Assembly: GCA_035651115.1 (NCBI GenBank)
Contig: DASRGL010000037.1
Location: 1-6,347 of the forward strand
Length of the DNA: 6,347 nucleotides
Reading direction: 5' to 3'
Source: DASRGL01 sp035651115
GTDB taxonomy: Bacteria > Armatimonadota > Chthonomonadetes > Chthonomonadales > Chthonomonadaceae
Shown here: positions 1-4,857 of the stretch, piece by piece
Layout: every line of letters starts with the position of its first letter
Position numbering within the stretch: the stretch's first letter is position 1
Translations under genes and position numbers: made by a program
Notes under the pieces: generated by a model
Told to the model about the DNA's origin: nothing
What the model saw: the letters and a program-made list of their open reading frames with translations, nothing else
The model's database searches: none

Positions 1-2
1 AT

Positions 3-602
3 TTCAGCACGCACCTGACGACTGCGATGGCCCTGACGTTCTCGAAGCAGGGGACATTACTGGCACTGGTTGGAGGGCGCACAAACGCCATTCTGGAGTT
101 TACCGCAGGAGGGCGCAAGGTGCGCCGCTTCGCCGAACTGATCCCGCGTTGCCAGGCTCTGGCAGCCGATGCACACGGGCGGGTGTATGCGATTGGAGGC
201 ACGCCCCGCCGCCGCCAGCTTCGCATGTATGATGCCCTGGGGAATGTGCTGCACCAGCTTGATCTGGATATGCAAAGCACCTATAGCTGTATGACCGTAG
301 ATCCCACCGGGCGTATCTATCTTGCCAACTACGTAAAAGGCTGTATTGAGGGATTCACGATAAGCGGCCAGAGGTTTTCAGCATTCGGCCAGAAGACCTT
401 TTCCTCGCCCGCGCGCATGGCCTTCAGTCCGCAGGGCCACCTCTATGTCACCGAGAAAGACTCGCCTCTGGTGGACGTCTTTGCTCCTCCCCATGATGCC
501 CCTGTCTTCTCCTTTCCCCTGCCTGCAAACTTCGAAGTTCTCGCCCTGGCATTCCATCCTAACGGCAATCTCTATCTCTCTGGTGTCCCAACAAGCGATT
601 AG
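3..602 (+). CDS. NHL/SMP-30-like beta-propeller protein, C-terminal part (5' end outside window)
   Basis: The frame is open from base 3 to the TAG at 600-602, and the eight residues before the first ATG (27-29) read like the end of a propeller strand. The true start is therefore probably upstream of the window. Counting from that ATG, a G-x-[LIV]-Y-type motif recurs at about residues 9 (GTLLAL), 51 (GRVY), 95 (GRIY), 137 (GHLY) and 180 (GNLY). The spacing is 42-44 residues, with DPTG, SPQG or HPNG before it. This is the pattern of NHL/SMP-30-type propellers, which act as binding scaffolds or, in some families, lactonases. No catalytic residues can be assigned. The protein stops about eight residues after the last GNLY, so the final blade lacks its outer strands. 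It may be closed by N-terminal strands, or the gene may be truncated. The fold is fairly sure; substrate and location are unknown because the N-terminus is not visible. Confidence 0.72.
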   Translation, partial: FSTHLTTAMALTFSKQGTLLALVGGRTNAILEFTAGGRKVRRFAELIPRCQALAADAHGRVYAIGGTPRRRQLRMYDALGNVLHQLDLDMQSTYSCMTVDPTGRIYLANYVKGCIEGFTISGQRFSAFGQKTFSSPARMAFSPQGHLYVTEKDSPLVDVFAPPHDAPVFSFPLPANFEVLALAFHPNGNLYLSGVPTSD

Positions 603-838
603 CCATTTGGCTAATAGACAGCTATAGGCAAGAACCTCTATACTGGCAATACTCTGCTCACTCGCTGTAGATGAGATGTGCTGCACTGCCGTTCTTTCCT
701 GCAAAAAGGCAGGACTGCAACGTGCTGGAGATAGCTAGTTCTTGCGTCTATCCCGCTCCTTAAAATAAATTCCTAAGCCCTAAAATGAGTTAGAGACTAC
801 TTTAAACCCGTGGTCTGCTGAAAGGAGACAACGTTACT
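603..838. other. gene-free intergenic leader between propeller gene and lipoprotein gene
   Basis: I see no credible gene in this 236-bp stretch. The right half (about 757-805) is AT-rich compared with the rest of the window and is the likely promoter region for the lipoprotein gene. The best pair I can find is weak: TTGCGT (742-747), an 18-bp gap and TAAATT (766-771). TAAAAT also occurs at 761-766 and 781-786. Small inverted repeats are present: 598-604 with 609-615, 697-702 with 709-714, and an 8-bp GCAAGAAC (628-635) matched by GTTCTTGC (738-745). None is followed by a T-run, so no convincing terminator closes the upstream gene. Confidence 0.5.
821..827 (+). promoter_or_regulatory. ribosome binding site of the lipoprotein gene
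   Basis: AAAGGAG lies 11 bases before the ATG at 839. It is a near-perfect Shine-Dalgarno sequence and supports that start, which also gives a complete lipoprotein signal peptide. Confidence 0.8.
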
Positions 839-2488
839 ATGAGTTCAAAACGTTTCAGGTCTTTGCAGGGGGCGAAAGTTTGTTGGCTGATGAGCCTTCT
901 GGCAGCGGCTGCGCTGGCCGGATGCGGTGGCGGGAGCGGCAGCCCTGGAGCCAACAACCTGGTTGACAGCGGAGGGAAAACCTTTCAATTCGGGTCGCTC
1001 TCTGGAAGGGCTGTCGCCACCAATCCGCCGATCACCGTCAACGGATCCGGCGCGACTGTGACCGCGCTCAAAGGCGACATCAGCAGCCTGATCCTCAAAG
1101 ACCCCGCCCCCAACCTGGCCGAAACCCGGATCGCCTTTAGCCGGTACCAGGACGGCAATTACGAACTCTACACCATGAACGCCGATGGCAGCAACCAGGT
1201 GCGCCTCACGAACTCGCCTGGCGATGATATAGGCCCTTGCTGGCGTCCAGATGGCGCGCGGATCGTTTTTGCAAGCAAGCGTACCGGCAACTATCAGATC
1301 TACGAGATCCCGGCCAATGGAGGGACGACGCTGCGACTGACCAACAACGCCTTCAGCGATATTCAGCCTTGCTACTCCCCGGATGGCTCCAAGATCGTCT
1401 TCAGCACCAATCGGGATGGCAACTACGAGATCTATGTCATGAACGCCGACGGTTCGAGTCCGGTCCGGCGGACGAACGATACCAGCAACGACGATTATGA
1501 GCCACGATGGTCGCCGGATGGCAGCAAAATCGCCTGGGCCAAGAAAACGGGCAACGTCTGGGAGATCTGGGTGATGGATGCCAACGGCCTCAACCAGCAT
1601 CAGTTGACCCATGATAATGTCGTCAATCACTGGCCTGCCTGGTCGCCGGATAGCACGCGCATCGCCTTCCATAGTTTTCGCAATCAAAACTCGGATGTCT
1701 ACGTCATCAACTCGGATGGAGATGGGACTGAGGCCAGGTTAACCACCGATCCCAACAACGACACAGAGCCAAGCTGGTCGTCCGATGGTGCCAAGATCGC
1801 CTTTAATAGCGGCCGGGACGGCAACTCCGAAGTCTACGTCATGAACGCCGATGGCTCCGATCAGACCCGCTTGACCAACCATATCGCCTCGGATGTAGAG
1901 CCAGCCTGGGGGCCTTTCATCAGGCAGCGCACACTGATCGGCACCGGCAGCGTCTTTGGCACGCCAGCCGCCAACGGCGCGGCAGGCTTCCTCTTCTCAC
2001 GCGGCTACGGCAGCAGCAGCGCCCTCTACGGAGGCAACGGCGAAGTCATCAACAGCATCGTCCTCTTCGACGGCAATCCCCGTTCCGGCGTCCTCGTCAG
2101 CAGCCCGTCGGGAGCCAACAACCTCGGCCCGGAACTCGTCTTTACCGTCGAGGCCGACAGCCCCAACACGCTAAGCTTCCTGGCCTTGGTCAACCTCCCG
2201 GACTATCGCCCCAACTGGATCGTCGGCGCGAACGCCTCGATAGCCTCCGCCAACGGCGTGCTGATAGACTTCAGTTCCACGACCGGGAAGATAACGGCGA
2301 TCCTGCCCTACACTGGGGTACGCTTGGCTGGGTCTGGCAAGCCTGCGATCACGGAGGAAGGCGGGCAGCGTGTGGTGCGCGGTTCCTTCCTGGGCGTCTG
2401 GGATGGAACGGGCAAGAACCTGGCTCCTCACGGCGCGAAGGAGGTTCGGCTTGATGTGCAGAAGGGAGCGGTCGTTCTGATAAAGTAG
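839..2488 (+). CDS. secreted lipoprotein with six-bladed TolB-like PD40 propeller and unassigned C-terminal domain
   Basis: The protein has 549 residues. Residues 1-28 are a lipoprotein signal: basic MSSKRFR, hydrophobic LMSLLAAAA and lipobox L26-A-G-C29, so Cys29 should be lipidated and the protein anchored outside the cytoplasmic membrane. A Gly/Ser linker follows, then a short beta-rich segment (about 47-90). Residues 96-360 form PD40/TolB-type repeats. The signature [WY]-[SR]-x-D-[GS] is at 135, 179, 224, 268 and 313, with a degenerate last copy WGPF at 357. Spacing is 44-45 residues, alternating with MNADGS-type turns and RLTN, which implies six blades. Residues 365-549 are a Gly/Ala/Ser-rich beta domain I do not recognise. 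PD40 propellers usually bind proteins or peptidoglycan-associated partners; TolB is the best-known example. No tol/pal genes lie nearby, so this is probably not TolB itself but a surface binding protein. The RBS AAAGGAG sits 11 bases upstream. The gene appears monocistronic, with a hairpin after its stop. Confidence 0.85.
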   Translation: MSSKRFRSLQGAKVCWLMSLLAAAALAGCGGGSGSPGANNLVDSGGKTFQFGSLSGRAVATNPPITVNGSGATVTALKGDISSLILKDPAPNLAETRIAFSRYQDGNYELYTMNADGSNQVRLTNSPGDDIGPCWRPDGARIVFASKRTGNYQIYEIPANGGTTLRLTNNAFSDIQPCYSPDGSKIVFSTNRDGNYEIYVMNADGSSPVRRTNDTSNDDYEPRWSPDGSKIAWAKKTGNVWEIWVMDANGLNQHQLTHDNVVNHWPAWSPDSTRIAFHSFRNQNSDVYVINSDGDGTEARLTTDPNNDTEPSWSSDGAKIAFNSGRDGNSEVYVMNADGSDQTRLTNHIASDVEPAWGPFIRQRTLIGTGSVFGTPAANGAAGFLFSRGYGSSSALYGGNGEVINSIVLFDGNPRSGVLVSSPSGANNLGPELVFTVEADSPNTLSFLALVNLPDYRPNWIVGANASIASANGVLIDFSSTTGKITAILPYTGVRLAGSGKPAITEEGGQRVVRGSFLGVWDGTGKNLAPHGAKEVRLDVQKGAVVLIK

Positions 2489-2511
2489 GCCGTTCGCCCA
2501 GCCACACACAA

Positions 2512-2551
2512 CAGATGCCCCAACTCGCCATGATCGAGATTGGGGCATCTG
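2512..2551 (+). terminator. long hairpin downstream of the lipoprotein gene, probable terminator
   Basis: A 16-bp stem (2512-2527 paired with 2535-2551) contains one bulged base (A2539) and a 7-base loop. The outer 12 base pairs are uninterrupted. It begins 23 bases after the lipoprotein stop codon. The following sequence is CTTTG, a poor T-tract. The structure is certain; that it terminates transcription intrinsically, rather than protecting the mRNA end, is inferred from position. Confidence 0.6.
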
Positions 2552-2565
2552 CTTTGCAGGAGGTA

Positions 2566-2667
2566 TCAGCGGAGGACGTAGCCGCGCCGCGCTCCCAGGG
2601 TGACGGCCTCCGTGCGGCTGGTCTCGCCCAGTTTCGCCAGGATCAAGGCGACGTGGAACTTGACCAT
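2566..2667 (-). pseudogene. remnant of a LuxR/NarL-family response regulator: C-terminal half of the HTH domain
   Basis: On the minus strand, 33 residues from the ATG at 2667 to the TGA at 2566 read MVKFHVALILAKLGETSRTE and continue AVTLGARRGYVLR. This matches the well-known end of the LuxR-type (GerE) DNA-binding domain, where TVKxHVxxILxKLGxxSRTEAV is the recognition helix and the helix after it. The upstream half (LTPRE...GLSNKEIA...) and any receiver domain are absent. In their place, starting only six bases upstream, is a 56-bp repeat that also occurs about 1 kb to the right. The same frame stays open through the repeat but shows no LuxR similarity there. The simplest reading is a regulator gene broken by a rearrangement or insertion whose 3' end has survived. 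A short expressed peptide cannot be excluded. Confidence 0.65.
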
Positions 2668-2673
2668 GTACAG

Positions 2674-2729
2674 TCGGAACGCCGCGCCCGCATGGGCGAT
2701 AGGACCCAGGAACGGCGGACGCTGACATC
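2674..2729. repeat. direct repeat, copy 1 (left of the toxin-antitoxin operon)
   Basis: This 56-bp segment matches 3641-3696 in the same orientation at 51 of 56 positions; the differences are at 2687, 2689, 2694, 2706 and 2727. Weaker similarity continues rightwards with a 12-base indel, including the identical block GGGACGTTC (2746-2754 against 3725-3733). The related region therefore runs to roughly 2763. It abuts the broken LuxR fragment on one side and ends about 10-40 bases from the PIN-domain stop codon on the other. Confidence 0.85.
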
Positions 2730-2773
2730 CTTCTTTGCATGTGGTGGGACGTTCTGGTTACGGGCCGCAGAGG

Positions 2774-3271
2774 TCAGGCGAGAGAGGCCAGGAAAGCGGC
2801 AACGTCGGCGGCAGGGAGGGTTTCGGGGTTGAGGGTTGGAAACCCTTCCGCCTGCGCCGCGCGCAGGAGGCGCTGATCGGAGGCGATCAAGACGCAGAGC
2901 GGCGCGTCCGGCGATTGCGAGAATTCGAGGAGTGGCGTCAGAATGGCGGCATCCGTTGCGTTGAGGTGATGCGCCTGCATGGTGGCGATGCTGCCGAAGA
3001 CAACGGCATCGGTGATCGTCAACAGGCCGAAGTCCGGGCCATTCACCACTTCGACCTGTAAGGCGGTCGTCACTGTCGTGAACGTCGGCCTATCCAGCAC
3101 GCCATTGTTGTAACGCCGGAGCAGAATCGAATAGGTCTCCGCATAGCCCCAGGGAGTCGAAGCCATCTCATGCGCCCCGCGACTGGCAAAGACGGCATTG
3201 ACGGTCGGGCTGCCTACTTCCCCAAAATAGCGTTTCGCCAGCGCGCTTGCATCCCAAAAGAGCAGCGCCAT
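2774..3271 (-). CDS. vapC: VapC-type PIN-domain ribonuclease toxin
   Basis: The protein has 165 residues from the ATG at 3271. The PIN-fold acidic residues are all visible: D7 in FWDASALAKRY, E45 in WGYAETYS, D107 in HLNATDAAIL and D132 in LIASDQRLLRAAQAEGF. This is the four-carboxylate set that binds Mg2+/Mn2+ in VapC endoribonucleases, which typically cleave tRNA or rRNA and arrest growth. The protein is slightly longer than the usual 130-150 residues. It starts two bases after the upstream gene's stop codon with GAGG at a suitable distance, so the pair should be co-translated. The frame is open further upstream, but those residues overlap the antitoxin gene and have no PIN similarity, so I chose the internal ATG. 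No clear terminator follows. The operon lies between two direct repeats. The PIN assignment is strong; the toxin role is inferred from operon layout, since some PIN proteins have other jobs. Confidence 0.87.
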   Translation of the reverse strand: MALLFWDASALAKRYFGEVGSPTVNAVFASRGAHEMASTPWGYAETYSILLRRYNNGVLDRPTFTTVTTALQVEVVNGPDFGLLTITDAVVFGSIATMQAHHLNATDAAILTPLLEFSQSPDAPLCVLIASDQRLLRAAQAEGFPTLNPETLPAADVAAFLASLA

Positions 3272-3273
3272 CC

Positions 3274-3483
3274 CTATTCCTCGCGCGCCGCGATGATGCC
3301 GCAAGACAAAAGATTCTCCTCCGGGCGGATGCCGAGCGCCCGGGTCATAGCCTGCGCTTTTTCCGGCGTCGCCGTCGGATCGGGTACGAAGCCGGTGCGG
3401 GCGTTCTGCTCCTCCACGATCTTCTGAATCGCCTGCTTGTCGGCAAACCAGGCCCTGGCGCTCGGACGGGAATTCTCGGCCAT
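3274..3483 (-). CDS. small protein upstream of vapC, putative antitoxin
   Basis: The protein has 69 residues, MAENSRPSAR to SCGIIAAREE. The start ATG (3483) has an excellent Shine-Dalgarno AAAGGAG (3492-3498) eight bases upstream, and the TAG at 3274-3276 lies two bases before the vapC start. Gene order (small gene first, PIN gene second), size and tight spacing are those of a vapBC operon, so its inferred role is to bind and silence the toxin and perhaps repress the shared promoter. I see no standard AbrB, RHH/CopG or Phd/YefM DNA-binding motif. The visible features are a basic/aromatic N-terminus, a predicted helix (about 16-29), PDPTATPEKAQAMTRALGI (35-52), and a conserved-looking tail RPEENLLSCGIIAAREE (53-69). 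If it is an antitoxin, its family is not one I can name; it could instead be an unrelated small protein. Confidence 0.7.
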   Translation of the reverse strand: MAENSRPSARAWFADKQAIQKIVEEQNARTGFVPDPTATPEKAQAMTRALGIRPEENLLSCGIIAAREE

Positions 3484-3501
3484 CGGTCTCTCTCCTTTCT
3501 T

Positions 3502-3543
3502 CCCGCGTCTCTTCTCTGCCTGTCATTCTATCACAAACGCGGG
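3502..3543. promoter_or_regulatory. inverted repeat spanning the TA promoter, candidate operator
   Basis: CCCGCGT (3502-3508) and ACGCGGG (3537-3543) form a perfect 7-bp inverted repeat separated by 28 bases. They bracket the -10 element and likely start site of the antitoxin-toxin promoter. Self-repression at such sites is typical of TA operons. That this one is an operator is inference, and such a short GC-rich match could arise by chance. Confidence 0.35.
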
Positions 3544-3553
3544 GGAACAGCAA
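3525..3553 (-). promoter_or_regulatory. candidate promoter of the antitoxin-vapC operon
   Basis: On the minus strand, TAGAAT (3530 to 3525) is preceded directly by TGA, giving an extended -10 (TGn). At a 17-bp gap the -35 position reads TTGCTG (3553-3548), which keeps only the TTG. This would place the transcription start near 3518, about 35 bases before the antitoxin ATG. Confidence 0.5.
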
Positions 3554-3640
3554 TCCCGTCTTCTGGCGCGTCTCTGGCGGAGGCGACGTTGACGCGGGCG
3601 GCGCAGGCAGTGAAGAGCAGGCTGCGCAAAGGCAGCCCCA

Positions 3641-3696
3641 TCGGAACGCCGCGTCTGCATAGGCGATAGGACTCAGGAACGGCGGACGCTGACTTC
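3641..3696. repeat. direct repeat, copy 2 (right of the toxin-antitoxin operon)
   Basis: This is the second copy of the 56-bp repeat, with 51 of 56 bases identical to 2674-2729 and an offset of 967 bp. The weaker homologous extension to the right includes GGGACGTTC (3725-3733) and ends at the -35 region of the metallopeptidase promoter (TTGACG, 3737-3742). The equivalent place in copy 1 reads GGTTACGG and has no promoter. The surrounding 3554-3640 stretch holds no gene I can support. Confidence 0.85.
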
Positions 3697-3736
3697 ATCT
3701 CTCATCCTTATTGTGTGGCGAACGGGGACGTTCAAG

Positions 3737-3765
3737 TTGACGGAAGGAGGAAGGCACGGTATAAT
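3737..3765 (+). promoter_or_regulatory. sigma-70-type promoter of the metallopeptidase operon
   Basis: TTGACG (3737-3742), a 17-bp spacer and a perfect TATAAT (3760-3765) match the housekeeping consensus at 11 of 12 positions. Transcription should start near 3772, giving a leader of about 42 bases before the ATG at 3814. The -35 box sits at the very edge of the extended repeat copy 2. Confidence 0.82.
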
Positions 3766-3813
3766 CCATAGAGGAAGCCCTCTCTGGCCGCGCGGTGTCA
3801 GGACACTCCTTGC

Positions 3814-4425
3814 ATGATTTCAGAAGCGACCATTCTCCGAGTTCAAGACGAGGTGCGGCAGATCGTCGCTGCGGTCGAAGAGATCACCGGCCTACCCTCG
3901 CGGTGGAGTGGGCGATTGAATGTGGTCAGCAGCCAGGAAGCCGATTTGCAGGCAAACCGTCCCTTCAGCGCCAAGAAGGAGTGGAACTGCCACATCAGCA
4001 TCGTGGATGTGCTGGTGAACAAGGACGAACGCTGGCGTTCGCTTATCCATGAGGCTCTGCACTCCGTCTCGGTCGGCCATCAGGAGCAGGACTACCGGCA
4101 GTTTCGAGGCTGGGAAGAGGGCGTGGTGGAGTGGCTGCAACGCCGGTATCGGCCTGACATTTTGAACCGTCTGGGCTTGAGCATCCCGGAGGAGACCTTT
4201 GCCCGTGCGGAAGCGACCTGGCTGTTCAACCCAGCCATCGAAGCCTTGCAGCGGATCGCCGCCCAACTGCCGATGGCTTCGGAGTTAGCGTTCTTTGAGA
4301 CGCTGTTGAAGACGCCCTTGAAGGATCGCCTGGCCTTCGTGCAGGCGTGGGGAATGCGCGAGGCGCAGGATCCAAAGCAATTTATGCGCGTGTTGGCCGC
4401 CAGTTCTGGTGTTTTAAGGAGATAA
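3814..4425 (+). CDS. HExxH zinc-metallopeptidase-like protein (gluzincin type)
   Basis: The protein has 203 residues. A predicted helical N-terminus (1-27) is followed by a strand-rich part, then the metal site: H79-E80-A-L-H83 in SLIHEALHSVS supplies two zinc-binding histidines and the catalytic glutamate. GWEEGVVEWLQ (99-109) probably supplies the third ligand, E102, 19 residues after H83. This HExxH-x18-E arrangement, with an EG step and a following helix, is that of compact gluzincins. There is no signal peptide or membrane segment, so it is presumably cytoplasmic. Residues 115-203 are helical with no motif I know. It starts with an ATG behind a modest TCAGGA (spacing 10) and a strong promoter, and is coupled to the next gene, whose Shine-Dalgarno overlaps the end of this one. 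The substrate is unknown. It could be a regulatory protease or part of a small two-gene system; nothing in the sequence fixes the target. Confidence 0.78.
   Translation: MISEATILRVQDEVRQIVAAVEEITGLPSRWSGRLNVVSSQEADLQANRPFSAKKEWNCHISIVDVLVNKDERWRSLIHEALHSVSVGHQEQDYRQFRGWEEGVVEWLQRRYRPDILNRLGLSIPEETFARAEATWLFNPAIEALQRIAAQLPMASELAFFETLLKTPLKDRLAFVQAWGMREAQDPKQFMRVLAASSGVLRR
4416..4421 (+). promoter_or_regulatory. ribosome binding site overlapping the end of the metallopeptidase gene
   Basis: AAGGAG lies inside the last codons of the metallopeptidase, two bases before its TAA (4423-4425), and eight bases before the next ATG (4430). This suggests translational coupling of the two genes and fixes the start of the small downstream gene. 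Confidence 0.78.
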
Positions 4426-4429
4426 TACG

Positions 4430-4681
4430 ATGGATAGAGAGTTCCAGTACGAATTTCCTCCCGAAATCGAACCGGAGCGCGCGGCTCTACGCGCCGTCAT
4501 CGAGAAGGCGCTGGAGGAGAATACTCTGCCCGCGATTCAGGCGGCCCAGAAGCAACTGCGCGCCTGGCTGCAAAAGCATCCCGAAGACCTGGTGATGTGG
4601 GATGCCGGGGAGCCGCTGGCGCTGACCGAAGATGCCCTGCGGGCCGATGAGTCGTCTCCTGCTTTTGCCAGATCGGCTTGA
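4430..4681 (+). CDS. small acidic helical protein of unknown function, coupled to the metallopeptidase
   Basis: The protein has 83 residues. I do not recognise a family. It is strongly acidic at the N-terminus (MDREFQYEFPPEIEPE). It has one long predicted amphipathic helix pair (about 16-50: ERAALRAVIEKALEENTLPA, then IQAAQKQLRAWLQKHPED), and then a short acidic tail ending EDALRADESSPAFARSA. The helix-turn-helix spacing and the KHPED turn resemble a single TPR-like hairpin, which would suit protein binding; this is only a shape argument. There is no signal peptide or cysteine. Four bases separate it from the metallopeptidase stop, it has an excellent RBS, and two terminators follow it, so the two genes form a closed operon. 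It may be a partner, inhibitor or substrate of the peptidase (inference). Confidence 0.68.
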   Translation: MDREFQYEFPPEIEPERAALRAVIEKALEENTLPAIQAAQKQLRAWLQKHPEDLVMWDAGEPLALTEDALRADESSPAFARSA

Positions 4682-4708
4682 CCTCTTCTCAAGGCGCCGC
4701 TTGTATCG

Positions 4709-4749
4709 CGCCCCTGCTCGCCGATGGACTGGCGGGTGGGGGCGGTTTT
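4709..4749 (+). terminator. intrinsic terminator 1 of the metallopeptidase operon
   Basis: A 14-pair stem (4709-4722 with 4731-4744, three G-T wobbles) with an 8-base loop is followed within one base by TTTT (4746-4749). It starts 28 bases after the small gene's stop. Confidence 0.65.
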
Positions 4750-4752
4750 GTT

Positions 4753-4778
4753 GCCGGGCCACGCTCGCCCGGCTTTTT
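4753..4778 (+). terminator. intrinsic terminator 2, tandem with the first
   Basis: GCCGGGC (4753-4759) pairs perfectly with GCCCGGC (4767-4773) across a 7-base loop, and TTTTT (4774-4778) follows at once. This is the textbook layout. Together with terminator 1 it insulates the next promoter, which begins 16 bases on. Confidence 0.88.
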
Positions 4779-4793
4779 GACTCCCTGTAACCG

Positions 4794-4822
4794 TTGACAC
4801 CGCCTATTGCGTATGTTAGGAT
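4794..4822 (+). promoter_or_regulatory. promoter of the VWA membrane protein gene
   Basis: A perfect TTGACA (4794-4799), a 17-bp spacer and TAGGAT (4817-4822) preceded by TGT (extended -10) predict a start near 4829. This gives a leader of about 30 bases before the TTG start codon. The 11-mer GATAGAATGAC (4820-4830) also occurs at the -10 of the antitoxin promoter on the other strand, so TAGAAT (4822-4827) is an alternative -10, although its 22-bp gap to TTGACA is too long. Confidence 0.75.
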
Positions 4823-4843
4823 AGAATGACGATCCCTCCGCGC

Positions 4844-4850
4844 AAAGAGG
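4844..4850 (+). promoter_or_regulatory. ribosome binding site that selects a TTG start codon
   Basis: AAAGAGG is seven bases before the TTG at 4858 but only one base before the in-frame TTG at 4852, so it favours 4858. There is no ATG or GTG in frame upstream before the stop at 4822-4824. Confidence 0.7.
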
Positions 4851-4857
4851 CTTGCCC

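Noticed and set aside
845..1687. 280-residue open frame on the minus strand
   Set aside because: It is antisense to the PD40 repeats; its repetitive look is the mirror of those repeats, and it has no motif of its own.
1170..1860. regularly spaced similar DNA blocks (ATGAACGCCGATGG and similar), CRISPR-like at first sight
   Set aside because: The blocks encode the MNADGS turns of the PD40 propeller at blade spacing, they vary in sequence, and the intervals are coding.
2171..2740. 189-residue open frame on the minus strand
   Set aside because: It runs across the lipoprotein 3' end, the hairpin and the repeat, is unusually Arg/Pro/Gly-rich, and is out of frame with the real LuxR remnant in the same place.
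3272..3553. N-terminal extension of the PIN protein by 94 residues
   Set aside because: The frame is open, but the extra residues are low-complexity Arg/Glu/Gly, overlap the whole antitoxin gene, and precede the normal PIN start LLFWDASAL.
3247..3669. 140-residue open frame on the plus strand
   Set aside because: It overlaps the antitoxin gene and repeat copy 2, is rich in Arg/Ala/Leu, and has no plausible motif.
4822..4827. TAGAAT as the -10 of the VWA gene promoter
   Set aside because: The gap to TTGACA would be 22 bp; TAGGAT at 4817-4822 has the ideal 17 bp and a TGn extension.
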